DNA of 35,731 bases from positions 1 to 35,731 of the forward strand of contig CAJXSD010000022.1 in assembly GCA_913060475.1 (NCBI GenBank), read 5' to 3'. The DNA comes from an uncultured Paracoccaceae bacterium (GTDB lineage Bacteria > Pseudomonadota > Alphaproteobacteria > Rhodobacterales > Rhodobacteraceae). Positions within the stretch are counted from its first letter, which is position 1. Each line of letters starts with the position of its first letter. Below, one piece after another: positions 16,933 to 25,958 of this stretch. The notes beneath the pieces are model-generated. The model did not search any database. It was given only the letters and a program-made list of their open reading frames with translations, and was not told the DNA's origin. The position numbers were made by a program, and so were the translations under genes.

Positions 16933-17673
16933 CTATAACTGGTCCATAACGTCGTCTGACGCTTCGAAATTTGATGTGACACGTTGAACGTCATCATCAT
17001 CCTCAAGCGCATCGATCAATTTCATCAGTCCGCGCATCCCATCTAGGTCCAGCTCGGTTGTTGTGGTGGGTTTCCAGACCAATTTTGTCGATTGGCTTTC
17101 GCCCAATTCCTGTTCCAAGGCGTTCGCCACATCTGACAGGTCCGTATCCTGACACCAGATGACATGCCCATCGTCTGAGGATTCAACATCCTCTGCGCCG
17201 GCTTCGATTGCGGCCATCATAACAGTATCGGCATCGCCCACATCGGCACCATAGGTAATTTCGCCCTTGCGTTCGAACATGAACCCAACCGATCCCGTTT
17301 CGCCCAGGTTGCCCCCGTTTTTGGAAAATGTGGACCGAACGTTTGACGCAGTGCGGTTGCGGTTATCGGTCATCGCTTCGACAATAATGGCAACGCCGTT
17401 GGGGCCATAGCCTTCGTAACGGATTTCTTCGTAATCATCCCCATCGCCTGCTGCGGATTTTTTAATCGCGCGTTCGATCACATCCTTGGGCACGGAATTC
17501 GATTTCGCCTCTTTTACGGCCAAGCGCAGGCGTGGGTTTTTTTCTGGGTCTGGATCACCCATTTTAGCGGCGACCGTGATTTCTTTTGACAGTTTTGAAA
17601 ACAATTTTGACCGCGCCGCATCCTGCCGCCCTTTGCGGTGCTGAATGTTTGCCCATTTTGAATGGCCTGCCAT
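16933..17673 (-). CDS. yebC: YebC/PmpR family regulatory or translation factor
   Basis: A 246-residue protein, the usual length of the family. It begins [19 protein letters not shown] and contains the conserved [20 protein letters not shown] and the acidic [11 protein letters not shown] region. YebC proteins were first described as transcription factors; recent work links them to relief of ribosome stalling, so the exact role is open. ATG 17673 has GGAGGA close upstream. It is the last gene of the minus-strand chain from mgtE and is followed by its own terminator. Confidence 0.96.
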   Translation of the reverse strand: MAGHSKWANIQHRKGRQDAARSKLFSKLSKEITVAAKMGDPDPEKNPRLRLAVKEAKSNSVPKDVIERAIKKSAAGDGDDYEEIRYEGYGPNGVAIIVEAMTDNRNRTASNVRSTFSKNGGNLGETGSVGFMFERKGEITYGADVGDADTVMMAAIEAGAEDVESSDDGHVIWCQDTDLSDVANALEQELGESQSTKLVWKPTTTTELDLDGMRGLMKLIDALEDDDDVQRVTSNFEASDDVMDQL

Positions 17674-17736
17674 GGTATCCTCCGAAAAATGAATTTTGCC
17701 CTTATTAAGCCTGCCTGCGCGGCGGGGCAAGCCCCC

Positions 17737-19518
17737 CTAAAGCGGAAAGACGTATGGAATCATCACCGAAACGATGATCCCGATGCTGAGGTTCAGCGGA
17801 ATGCCGACCCGCAGAAAATCAGTAAACCGATACCCCCCTGGCCCATAGACCAGCATATTCGTTTGATACCCGATCGGTGTCGCAAAGGATGCCGAGGCCG
17901 CCACCATCACCGCCACAACAAACGGGCGTGGATCAACGCCCATTGCCTGGGCCAAGCCAATCGCAATCGGGGTGACCACAACCGCCACCGCATTATTCGA
18001 CACCATTTCCGTCAGTACCGATGTTAGCAGATAGATCGCCCAAATCATCAACACCCCCGGCAGCAGTGAAATATAGGGGGCCAGCGCGTCGACAATCAGC
18101 TGAACCGCGCCAGAATGTTCCAGCCCGGCACCAATGCCCAACATCGCGAAAATCAGGGCCAACAGGCGTCCTTCGACGAAATCAAATGCCTCATCCGCGT
18201 CAATGCAGCGAGTCAGGAAAATAATGGCCACGGCCAGAATGCTTAGCATAAAAATGGGGGCCAGCCCTAGGGCGGCCAAAATAACAATGCCCAGCAGGAC
18301 CAGCACCGCAATGGGCGCATGTCCACGGCGATAGGCGCGGGCCGCAGGTTTTGACACATCCACCATATTCATATCAGCGGCCAGTCGCTGAATGTCTTCG
18401 GGCGCGCCCTCAAGCAACAGGGTATCGCCCACCTGTACCACCAATTCATCCAGCTGGCGGCCAATGTTTTGATTGCGCCGATGCACGGCCAATGGGTAGA
18501 CCCCGTACCGGCGACGCAAACGCAGATTGCCTAAACTGCGCGCCACCATGCGGCACCCGGGTGTGATCAGCACCTCAACCGTGGTGGTTTCAACGGCGGA
18601 TACCTGATCGACTGGACGCAGGCTTTTGTCCTGTTGCAGGCTTAGCAGTTCGGCCATTTTCGTGCGCAATACAACGCGATCACCGGACTGCAACACCACA
18701 TCTTTCATATTGCGGCGCAGCGATGCATCACCACGGATCACGTCAATCAAGCGCACCCCATCCCGTTTGAACAGGGCGATGCTGGTCACGGGCTGATCGA
18801 TTAACGCCGACTCGGGCGGAATGACGGCCTCGGTGAAAAATTTCTTTTTGGATTTATCGGACAGCAGGCTGGCCATGCTGTCACGTTCTGGCAACAAAAT
18901 CGGGCTGACAAAGCGTAGATAAATCATGCCCCATATGACGACCACAATGGCCACCGGCGTTGTTTCAAAAATGCCAAAGGGTTGCATCCCTTGGGCGCGG
19001 GCCACGCCATCAACCAACAGGTTTGTGGATGTGCCAATCAGGGTCAACATTCCCCCCATAATCGCCGCATAGGACAGGGGGATCAACAATTTCGACGATG
19101 CCAGCCCCAAGGTGCGCGACAATTGCACGAACACCGGGATCATGACCACAACGACCGGTGTATTCGATACGATAGCTGACGCCAAAACCACAAATCCCAT
19201 CATCATGGCAATCGCGCGTTTTGGATACGTTTTCGCCTGCGCATCCGCAAAAACGGTAAAGGCATCCAAGGCCCCCGTGCGCACCAAGGCCCCCATCACC
19301 AAAAACATCGCCGCAATGGTCCATGGCGCAGGGTTTGACAGCACCGCCAACCCCGCGTCATAGGGCAAGATGCCTGTGGCCAACAAAACCGATACACCGC
19401 CCAGCGCGACGACCTCGGTCGGATAGGTTTCGCGGATGAACATGACAAACATTGTCAACACAACCAAAATCGCCAGATAGGGCGCCACATCGGGGGATGT
19501 GAAAAAGTTTGACAGCAT
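17737..19518 (-). CDS. SLC13/DASS-type permease with two RCK_C (TrkA-C) domains
   Basis: A 593-residue anion permease. Membrane segments at about residues 10-205 include VVLASAIVSNTPVVVVMIPV, with the conserved SNT motif. Two cytosolic RCK_C domains follow at about 223-296 and 311-382, each ending in a GDRVVL/GDTLLLEG-type turn. A second membrane block (about 395-593) contains LTEMVSNNAVAVVVTPIAIG, the repeat SNN motif. Members of this architecture are often linked to sulfate or dicarboxylate uptake; the substrate is not certain. ATG 19518 overlaps the stop of the upstream EamA gene by one base (TAATG), with AAAGGA just before it. yebC follows after about 60 bases. Confidence 0.9.
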   Translation of the reverse strand: MLSNFFTSPDVAPYLAILVVLTMFVMFIRETYPTEVVALGGVSVLLATGILPYDAGLAVLSNPAPWTIAAMFLVMGALVRTGALDAFTVFADAQAKTYPKRAIAMMMGFVVLASAIVSNTPVVVVMIPVFVQLSRTLGLASSKLLIPLSYAAIMGGMLTLIGTSTNLLVDGVARAQGMQPFGIFETTPVAIVVVIWGMIYLRFVSPILLPERDSMASLLSDKSKKKFFTEAVIPPESALIDQPVTSIALFKRDGVRLIDVIRGDASLRRNMKDVVLQSGDRVVLRTKMAELLSLQQDKSLRPVDQVSAVETTTVEVLITPGCRMVARSLGNLRLRRRYGVYPLAVHRRNQNIGRQLDELVVQVGDTLLLEGAPEDIQRLAADMNMVDVSKPAARAYRRGHAPIAVLVLLGIVILAALGLAPIFMLSILAVAIIFLTRCIDADEAFDFVEGRLLALIFAMLGIGAGLEHSGAVQLIVDALAPYISLLPGVLMIWAIYLLTSVLTEMVSNNAVAVVVTPIAIGLAQAMGVDPRPFVVAVMVAASASFATPIGYQTNMLVYGPGGYRFTDFLRVGIPLNLSIGIIVSVMIPYVFPL

Positions 19519-20405
19519 TATTTGTCCTTTGAACGTGTTTGCACCAAGCTCATGCCTGCTATCATGCAAACAAGTGAGGCCCAAAGATAGGGGGATTGTG
19601 CTTCGCCCAGGAACAATATCGACCAGCACACCCCGAAAATGGTGACCATATAGCTGACTTGGGCGGCAAAAACGGATCCAACACGACCGACCAGCCAGAC
19701 ATAGCTGGTATAGACGATCGCATGGATCAGGCTGTTTGCAAGCAGCGCCCATTCGCCCGCGCCGAAATTGGCCAAGGGATTAAACATCTGCCCCGTGGCC
19801 ACGGCGGCGGGTGTGACAATAACCCACCCAACAACCGAGGCCCCCAGTAACGTTTCAATCGGACCATGGTGCAACGTGCCGAATTTGGAAATATAATTCC
19901 CCTCGATCCCATAAAAAAACGGGGCAATCAGGGCGATGGGAACAAACCATAAAACCGATCTGTCTGGGAAACTGGCCGTGGGGGCCACCAACAAAATCAC
20001 TGCGATCAATCCGATCACCAGCCCCAACAGGCGTTTCCATGAAAATCTGTCCTGCCCCATGGCAATCGCAATGGGAAAGGCCCACATCGCCACGGTTGCA
20101 ATCAGTATGGCCATAAAGGCCGCGGGCAAATGCACAGCCGCGGTATAGGATGCCGTATTGGGCAAGACCGTACCAACCAGCGCAACAATGGCGAACAATT
20201 TCAACGACGGCAGGCCCAGCTGGATCCGTTTGCCGCGCAACATGACAACCGCAGACAATAACACCGACATAATGGCCAATTGCCAGAAAATTAATCCGAA
20301 TTCCTGATGGCCTGAGGACACCACAATTTTGGTCAATGGAATTGACGCGCCCCACCCCGCCCCCAACAGGATCAAAACAACATAGGGCCAAAACCGCTGG
20401 ATCAT
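19518..20405 (-). CDS. EamA-type DMT superfamily transporter
   Basis: A 295-residue, ten-segment drug/metabolite transporter-type protein with two EamA repeats (about 5-135 and 150-290). The start reads MIQRFWPYVVLILLGAGWGAS followed by the family-typical IPLTKI, and LPNTASYTAAVHLPAAFMAI matches the first-repeat signature. Substrate unknown. It overlaps the upstream metallophosphoesterase by four bases (ATGA) and the downstream SLC13 permease by one base, so three proteins are produced from tightly coupled frames. It is a different subtype from the EamA protein at 14720-15640. Confidence 0.9.
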   Translation of the reverse strand: MIQRFWPYVVLILLGAGWGASIPLTKIVVSSGHQEFGLIFWQLAIMSVLLSAVVMLRGKRIQLGLPSLKLFAIVALVGTVLPNTASYTAAVHLPAAFMAILIATVAMWAFPIAIAMGQDRFSWKRLLGLVIGLIAVILLVAPTASFPDRSVLWFVPIALIAPFFYGIEGNYISKFGTLHHGPIETLLGASVVGWVIVTPAAVATGQMFNPLANFGAGEWALLANSLIHAIVYTSYVWLVGRVGSVFAAQVSYMVTIFGVCWSILFLGEAQSPYLWASLVCMIAGMSLVQTRSKDK

Positions 20406-21214
20406 GGGGCAGATTGTTCCAGTTTTCCGCCATGGCGGATCATTTGGATGGCCACCGCCTTACCCGTTTTATCGTCCGTTTCCAACAAAACGCCGGACAA
20501 TGTGGCAGGCCCCATTGCCGGTTCAAACCGGTTTTTTGTCATCCCAGTCACAAATCGGCGCAGGGGTTCGGCGGGATCCATGCCGATCACACTGTTATAA
20601 TCGCCACACATCCCCGCGTCGGTTTGATACCCTGTGCCCTTGGATAAAATCATCGCGTCGCCGGTTGGAACATGGGTATGCGTGCCAACAACCAATGATG
20701 CACGCCCATCACAGAAATGCCCCATGGCCATTTTTTCCGATGTCGCTTCGCAGTGGACATCCAAAACAATCGCTTGGACCTGACCGCCCAATGGATGGTT
20801 GCGCAAAACCTGATCCACCGCACTAAAGGGATCATCAAAGGCGCGTTTCATGAACACCTGCCCCAAAACCTGTGCCACCAGTATTTTGCGCCCCCGCGTA
20901 TCGGAAAAAATGCGCGCGCCGCGACCGGGGGCGTTCTTGGCAAAATTCAGCGGTCGGATAATGCGAGTGTCTTGTTCGATATAACTCAGCATATCCTTTT
21001 TATCAAAGGCATGATCGCCCAAGGTGACGCAATCGGCCCCCGCCTCAAGGATCAGCTTGGCATGCTGTTCGGTTAACCCCGCCCCGTTTGATGCGTTTTC
21101 GGCATTCACCACAACAAAATCGATGCGCCAATCGCTGCGCATCTGTTTCAAATTTGCCACGATCGCATCGCGCCCAGCGCGGCCCATGACATCGCCTAGA
21201 AATAAAATCTTCAT
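20402..21214 (-). CDS. YmdB-like metallophosphoesterase (TIGR00282 family)
   Basis: A 270-residue calcineurin-like phosphodiesterase resembling B. subtilis YmdB, which hydrolyses 2',3'-cyclic nucleotides and affects biofilm versus motility there. Metal-site motifs are ILFLGDVMGRAG (Asp), VVNAENASNG (Glu, Asn), LDVHCEATSEK (His) and VVGTHTHVPTGD (two His). One difference is seen: the Bacillus GNHTWD motif reads GDHAFD here, changing an Asn metal ligand to Asp. ATG 21214 starts MKILFLGDVM. The fau gene ends 45 bases upstream; the pairing of these two genes is common in alphaproteobacteria. Confidence 0.92.
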   Translation of the reverse strand: MKILFLGDVMGRAGRDAIVANLKQMRSDWRIDFVVVNAENASNGAGLTEQHAKLILEAGADCVTLGDHAFDKKDMLSYIEQDTRIIRPLNFAKNAPGRGARIFSDTRGRKILVAQVLGQVFMKRAFDDPFSAVDQVLRNHPLGGQVQAIVLDVHCEATSEKMAMGHFCDGRASLVVGTHTHVPTGDAMILSKGTGYQTDAGMCGDYNSVIGMDPAEPLRRFVTGMTKNRFEPAMGPATLSGVLLETDDKTGKAVAIQMIRHGGKLEQSAP

Positions 21215-21259
21215 CCCCTATCCCTAGGCCCAGTTCCGCCAAAGCGCAAGGCCGCGCAG

Positions 21260-21820
21260 TTACCGGTTAAACTCAATGATCCGACTTTCGGTGACAATCA
21301 TATCCAGGGGTTGATCCGTCGGCTCAAGGGGCAGCTGATCAGCCTGTTGCGCATCATAAGCAAAGCCCACAGCCAAAACAGGCCCCTGTGCGCGCAGCAG
21401 TTCCAGCGTGCGGTCATAAAATCCACCACCATAGCCCAATCGCCCGCCCTTATCATCAAAGGCAACCAGCGGAACGATCACAATTTCAGGCACAATAAAA
21501 TCGTCCACCTGCGGAATGGACGCACCAAAGGGACCATCAATCATCACACAATCGGGCGTCCATTTGGAAAATTTCAACGGCTGCGCCTGGGCCAAAATAA
21601 CGGGAACGCCCACATCCCCATGCGCGGCACATTCCGCCATCGCGGGCAGCGGGTCAATTTCGGTGCGAATGGGCATGTATCCAGCGACCGGCACGCCGCG
21701 ATGCCCCGCCAAAAATGACGATAATACGCCACAGGATGCACCACTGTCTGCGGCATGGGCCTGTTTGCGGCGTGCAAATGCCGCGCGGCGTGCGTTCGAT
21801 TTCAGGTCCTCTAGCGTCAT
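21260..21820 (-). CDS. fau: 5-formyltetrahydrofolate cyclo-ligase
   Basis: A 186-residue enzyme that turns 5-formyl-THF into 5,10-methenyl-THF using ATP, returning a dead-end folate to the one-carbon pool. Signature segments are VAGYMPIRTEIDPLP, the phosphate-binding KGGRLGYGGGFYDRTL and AVGFAYDAQQ. ATG 21820 overlaps the mgtE stop by four bases (ATGA), which favours it over the GTG four codons earlier. Bacterial members are often paired with the 6S RNA gene, but no such RNA is evident in the short gap here. Confidence 0.93.
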   Translation of the reverse strand: MTLEDLKSNARRAAFARRKQAHAADSGASCGVLSSFLAGHRGVPVAGYMPIRTEIDPLPAMAECAAHGDVGVPVILAQAQPLKFSKWTPDCVMIDGPFGASIPQVDDFIVPEIVIVPLVAFDDKGGRLGYGGGFYDRTLELLRAQGPVLAVGFAYDAQQADQLPLEPTDQPLDMIVTESRIIEFNR

Positions 21821-23211
21821 AATAACCACCACCCTGCCAATCCAAGAAAGGCGAAAAATCCGACAACATCTGTCACCGTGGTCACAAAGGCACCCGAGGC
21901 CAAGGCAGGGTCAATATTCAGTTTTTCCAAAACAATCGGGATGCCCGTCCCTGCCAGCCCAGCAACCACCAAATTGACCACCATGGCCACAGCAATCACA
22001 TAGGCAAGAACCAGCGAATCAAACCAAATCAAACCGACAATTCCCATCAAAATTGCGAAAACCGCGCCGTTGATGGCACCCACCAAAATTTCGCGACGAA
22101 TAACGCGCCATACGTTCGATCCGGTCAAATCTTTGGTCGCGATGGCGCGCACGGCGACGGTCAAACTTTGTGTGCCGGCGTTCCCCCCCATGGACGCAAC
22201 AATGGGCATCAACACCGCCAGGGCCACGAATTGCTGGATTGTCCCTTCGAACAGGGAAATCACGATGGATGCCAAAATCGCAGTGACCAAATTCACAACC
22301 AACCAAGGCAGGCGTTGTCTGGTCGTGCGGATTACGCTGTCCGACAGGCTACTTTCTTCGCCCACACCGGCAAGGCGCAGGATGTCTTCTTCGTGCTCTT
22401 CGTCCATGACGGTCATGGCGTCGTCAATGGTAATCACCCCCACCAACCGGTCCTGTTCGTCAATCACGGGCGCTGAGATCAGGTGATATTGGTTAAAGGC
22501 ATAGGCGATTTCCGACCAATCTTGGGTCACGGGAATGACCTTAAAGATATCTTCGGCCAGATCGATCAAGGGGACGGCCCGTTTCGACGACATCAATTTG
22601 CCCAAGGTCACATTGGCCACGGGATGCATGCGCGGATCGACCAAAACCACGTGATAAAACTGTTCTGGCAACTCATCGGCATTTCGCAAAAAATCGATGG
22701 CCTGACCCACGGTCCAGTGTTCGGGGGCCATGACAATTTCGCGCTGCATCAAACGCCCTGCGGAATATTCAGGATATTTCAGCGACTGTTCAACGGCCAA
22801 ACGATCGCTGTCATCCAGCGCATCCAGAACGGCCGATTGATTTTCCCGTTCAAGATCTTCGATCAGGTCGACGACGTCATCTGATTCCAGATCGCGCACC
22901 GCCTCGATCAGGACGTCGGGGCGCAGATAGCTGATAATTTCCTGACGCAGAGCATCGTCCAATTCCGACAAAATGTCGCCATCGAACTCTTTGTCATAAA
23001 GAGACACGGCCGCGCGCCGCGTGGCACCATCCATCTGTTCCAGAAGGTCGGCAATGTCCGCGGGGTGCAGCGGATCGAGCAAGGCGACCAAGGCATCGCG
23101 ATCCTGGCGATCAACCGCGGCCATAATGGCCGTCACGGTATTGCGGTCCAATGCGTAATCGTCTGCGGTGAAGTCTGTGTCTGACACGTGGAATTGGGAA
23201 TCGTCTTGCAT
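21817..23211 (-). CDS. mgtE: Magnesium transporter MgtE
   Basis: A 464-residue Mg2+ channel with the standard plan: an N-terminal superhelical domain (about 20-145, including DPLHPADIADLLEQMD), a CBS pair (about 150-275, including PVIDEQDRLVGVITIDDAM), and five membrane segments (about 300-464). The pore motif lies around MPIVASMGGNAGTQSLTV, and DVVGFFAFLGLA is in the last segment. Cytosolic Mg2+ binding to the N and CBS domains closes the channel. ATG 23211 has an excellent AAGGAGG six bases upstream; an extended reading to 23268 is unnecessary. It heads the minus-strand chain down to yebC and diverges from guaD. No M-box-like leader is visible in the short upstream gap. Confidence 0.96.
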   Translation of the reverse strand: MQDDSQFHVSDTDFTADDYALDRNTVTAIMAAVDRQDRDALVALLDPLHPADIADLLEQMDGATRRAAVSLYDKEFDGDILSELDDALRQEIISYLRPDVLIEAVRDLESDDVVDLIEDLERENQSAVLDALDDSDRLAVEQSLKYPEYSAGRLMQREIVMAPEHWTVGQAIDFLRNADELPEQFYHVVLVDPRMHPVANVTLGKLMSSKRAVPLIDLAEDIFKVIPVTQDWSEIAYAFNQYHLISAPVIDEQDRLVGVITIDDAMTVMDEEHEEDILRLAGVGEESSLSDSVIRTTRQRLPWLVVNLVTAILASIVISLFEGTIQQFVALAVLMPIVASMGGNAGTQSLTVAVRAIATKDLTGSNVWRVIRREILVGAINGAVFAILMGIVGLIWFDSLVLAYVIAVAMVVNLVVAGLAGTGIPIVLEKLNIDPALASGAFVTTVTDVVGFFAFLGLAGWWLL

Positions 23212-23334
23212 CACAGCCTCCTTGGTTTTGGGGATGTGTACCCTATTCGACGGAGCGATCACACCCAAAAGTTATAGTTTACGCCACGCGACTTGCAGAC
23301 TAATCTAGGTCAGTTCATGACGGATGAGGATAGG

Positions 23335-24618
23335 ATGCAAATACTGCGCGCAATGACGCTGAATTTCACAAATGACCCCTTTAAGGTCGGACCAGAACAT
23401 GCAGCACAGCTGAACACGGATGGTGCCGTTTGTATTGAAAATGGTGTCATCATAGATGTGGGGTCCTATGATCGCATTGGAAAAACCTATCCAAACACCC
23501 CAGTCGAACATTATACAAACCATCTGATTTGTGCCGGATTTGTCGATGCGCATGTGCATTACCCACAAACAGGCATCATTGCCAGTTGGGGCAAACGTCT
23601 GATCGATTGGCTGAACACCTATACCTTTCCCGAGGAAATGAAATTTCACGATCCCGCCTATGCCCAAACCGTGGCGGGCCGGTATTTGGATTTGGCCCTA
23701 GATCATGGCACCACCACGGTCGCCAGTTACTGCACCATCCATCCCGAGAGTGTTGACGCGGTTTTCCAGGCGGCGCAATCGCGGAATATGCGGATCGTTG
23801 CGGGCAAAACCTGTATGGATCGCAACGCGCCGGATGGATTGCGCGACACCGCGCAGCTGGCATATGACGACAGTAATACCCTGATCCAGCGCTGGCATGG
23901 CATCGGGCGTGGGACCTATGCGATCACACCGCGATTCTCGCCGACATCCACCCCCGATCAATTGGCCGCCCTTGGGGCATTATGGGCCGAAAACCCTAGT
24001 TGTTTGATGCAAACGCACCTGAGCGAACAGACCGACGAAATCGAATGGGTTGCATCCCTGTTCCCATCGGCGCGGGATTATTTGGACACCTACGAAACCT
24101 TTGGCCTGTTGGGGGATCGTGGCATTTACGGTCACGCCATCCACCTGCGACCGCGCGAAATCGACCGGTTGGCCGAAGTGGGGGCCGCCGTGGTCCATTG
24201 CCCAACGTCAAACACCTTTATCGGATCTGGACTGTTTGATGCAGTGGGGCTGCGCGCAGCGGGCATTACCGCAGGATTGGCCACCGACACGGGCGGCGGG
24301 TCAAATTTTTCGATGTTGCGTACCATGGCCACCGCCTATGAAATTGGACAGCTGCGCGGCAACGCGCTGCATCCGGCACATTTATTCTGGCTGGCCACAG
24401 TGGGTTCGGCGCAAGCCCTGCATTTGCAAGACAAGATTGGCAATCTAGCCATTGGACAAGAGGCAGATATTATCGCAATCAATCTGGCATCAACCCCGGC
24501 CATTGCCCAACGCTTTGCCCAAGCGGATGACGCGTGGCAGGCCGTTTTCCCAACCCTTATGATGGGCGATGATCGCGCCATTTCGGCCAGTTGGATTGCC
24601 GGCAAGAAACGCATTTAA
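23335..24618 (+). CDS. guaD: Guanine deaminase
   Basis: A 427-residue amidohydrolase that converts guanine to xanthine. The zinc-site motifs are in order: FVDAHVHYPQTG (HxH), QTHLSEQTDE, GIYGHAIHL, and GLATDTGGGSNFSML with the catalytic Asp. The NKYT-like region typical of guanine deaminases is represented by ISWGK-type sequence (ASWGKRLIDWLNTYTFPEE). ATG 23335 is preferred because GAGG precedes it; ATG 23317 and an upstream TTG are in frame alternatives. It converges with the 8-oxoguanine deaminase gene, the two stop codons sharing TTAA. Confidence 0.93.
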   Translation: MQILRAMTLNFTNDPFKVGPEHAAQLNTDGAVCIENGVIIDVGSYDRIGKTYPNTPVEHYTNHLICAGFVDAHVHYPQTGIIASWGKRLIDWLNTYTFPEEMKFHDPAYAQTVAGRYLDLALDHGTTTVASYCTIHPESVDAVFQAAQSRNMRIVAGKTCMDRNAPDGLRDTAQLAYDDSNTLIQRWHGIGRGTYAITPRFSPTSTPDQLAALGALWAENPSCLMQTHLSEQTDEIEWVASLFPSARDYLDTYETFGLLGDRGIYGHAIHLRPREIDRLAEVGAAVVHCPTSNTFIGSGLFDAVGLRAAGITAGLATDTGGGSNFSMLRTMATAYEIGQLRGNALHPAHLFWLATVGSAQALHLQDKIGNLAIGQEADIIAINLASTPAIAQRFAQADDAWQAVFPTLMMGDDRAISASWIAGKKRI

Positions 24619-25955
24619 TCCATCAAGCGGCGGGCCATTATATTTTGCTGTTCGATCACGCGGGGCAAATCCAGCGTGACCATGTGATAATCTGACACGA
24701 TCTGTTTACCCTGCACGAGCAAATGGCGCACTTTGTTTGGGCCGGCCAGAACCAAGGCGGCGGGATCCCAGCTGCCGGCCGATTCGACGCCGCTGATATC
24801 CCAAATCGCGATATCGGCCCGTTTACCCAGCGCAATGCGCCCGCATTCAGGCCGCCCCAACACATCGGCCCCACCACGGGTCGCAATTTCCAGAGCTTCG
24901 CGCGCGCTCATGGCGTCGGCACCGTTTTGGACGCGTTGCAATAACAGTGTCTGGCGGGCCTCGTCCATCAGATTGCCCAAATCATTGCTGGCCGATCCAT
25001 CGACACCCAACCCAACAGGCACACCCGCATCCCGCATCGCACGCACGGGCGCAATGCCGGACCCCAGCCTGCAATTCGAACAGGGGCAATGGGCCACGCC
25101 CGTTTTTGTGCCCGCAAATAATTTGATTTCGCGATCATCCAACTTGACGCAATGCGCATGCCATACATCAGAACCGGTCCAGCCCAGATCTTGGGCATAT
25201 TCTCCGGGGCGGCAGCCAAATTTTTCTAGGGAATAGGCGATGTCTTCGTCGTTTTCGGCCAAATGCGTATGCAAAAACACGCGCTTGTCCCGTGCCAGCA
25301 AGGCCGCGTTGCGCATCAAATCCCGCGACACGGAAAAGGGGGAACAGGGCGCGATACCAACCCGCACCATCGACGCAGGATCAGGATCATGAAACGCATC
25401 AATCACACGGATGCAATCGTCCAGAATGGCGTCCTCGTCCTCGACCAGACTGTCAGGGGGCAATCCCCCATCGCTTTCGCCGATGCTCATTGCGCCGCGG
25501 GTGGGAAAAAACCGCAGGCCCACCGTCTGCGCGGCCTCGATCGTGTCATCCAACCGCGATCCATTCGGATAGAGGTATAAGTGATCCGATGTCATGGTGC
25601 AGCCCGACAGCGCCAGTTCGGCCAGTCCCACCATGGCTGAAACCCGCATTTCATCAGGACCAAAACGCGCCCAAATCGGATAAAGACGCTGCAGCCAACC
25701 AAACAAAAGTGCATCCTGCGCCCCGGGCACGGCACGGGTTAGAGTTTGATACAAATGATGGTGTGTGTTGATCAATCCCGGTGTCACAACACAGTCGCGC
25801 CCTGACACGATCGCGGCACCGGCAGGGGCCACCAGGGATGGGCCAATATTCGAAATGGCCCCATGTTCGATCAAGATATCGACCCCCGATAATTCACGGC
25901 GATCGTCATCCATGGTTAAGACATGGGTTGCATTCTGAATCAAAAGTGCTGTCAT
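24615..25955 (-). CDS. 8-oxoguanine deaminase
   Basis: A 446-residue amidohydrolase of the ATZ/TRZ-like group that fits the 8-oxoguanine deaminase family (Pseudomonas Pa0142 type). Metal-site motifs: TPGLINTHHHLYQTLTRAVP, FLHTHLAEND, VWHAHCVKLDD and GLGVDGSASNDLGN. It would convert 8-oxoguanine, a product of oxidative damage to nucleic acid, to uric acid. Other cytosine/triazine deaminase-like substrates cannot be excluded, but the HHHLYQTLTR segment and overall length fit this family well. ATG 25955 lies three bases after the hisN-like stop, so the two are co-transcribed. Confidence 0.88.
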   Translation of the reverse strand: MTALLIQNATHVLTMDDDRRELSGVDILIEHGAISNIGPSLVAPAGAAIVSGRDCVVTPGLINTHHHLYQTLTRAVPGAQDALLFGWLQRLYPIWARFGPDEMRVSAMVGLAELALSGCTMTSDHLYLYPNGSRLDDTIEAAQTVGLRFFPTRGAMSIGESDGGLPPDSLVEDEDAILDDCIRVIDAFHDPDPASMVRVGIAPCSPFSVSRDLMRNAALLARDKRVFLHTHLAENDEDIAYSLEKFGCRPGEYAQDLGWTGSDVWHAHCVKLDDREIKLFAGTKTGVAHCPCSNCRLGSGIAPVRAMRDAGVPVGLGVDGSASNDLGNLMDEARQTLLLQRVQNGADAMSAREALEIATRGGADVLGRPECGRIALGKRADIAIWDISGVESAGSWDPAALVLAGPNKVRHLLVQGKQIVSDYHMVTLDLPRVIEQQNIMARRLMD

Positions 25956-25958
25956 CGC

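Noticed and set aside
23212..23334. Magnesium riboswitch upstream of mgtE
   Set aside because: The gap to the divergent guaD gene is about 120 bases, and I see no M-box-like conserved elements in it.
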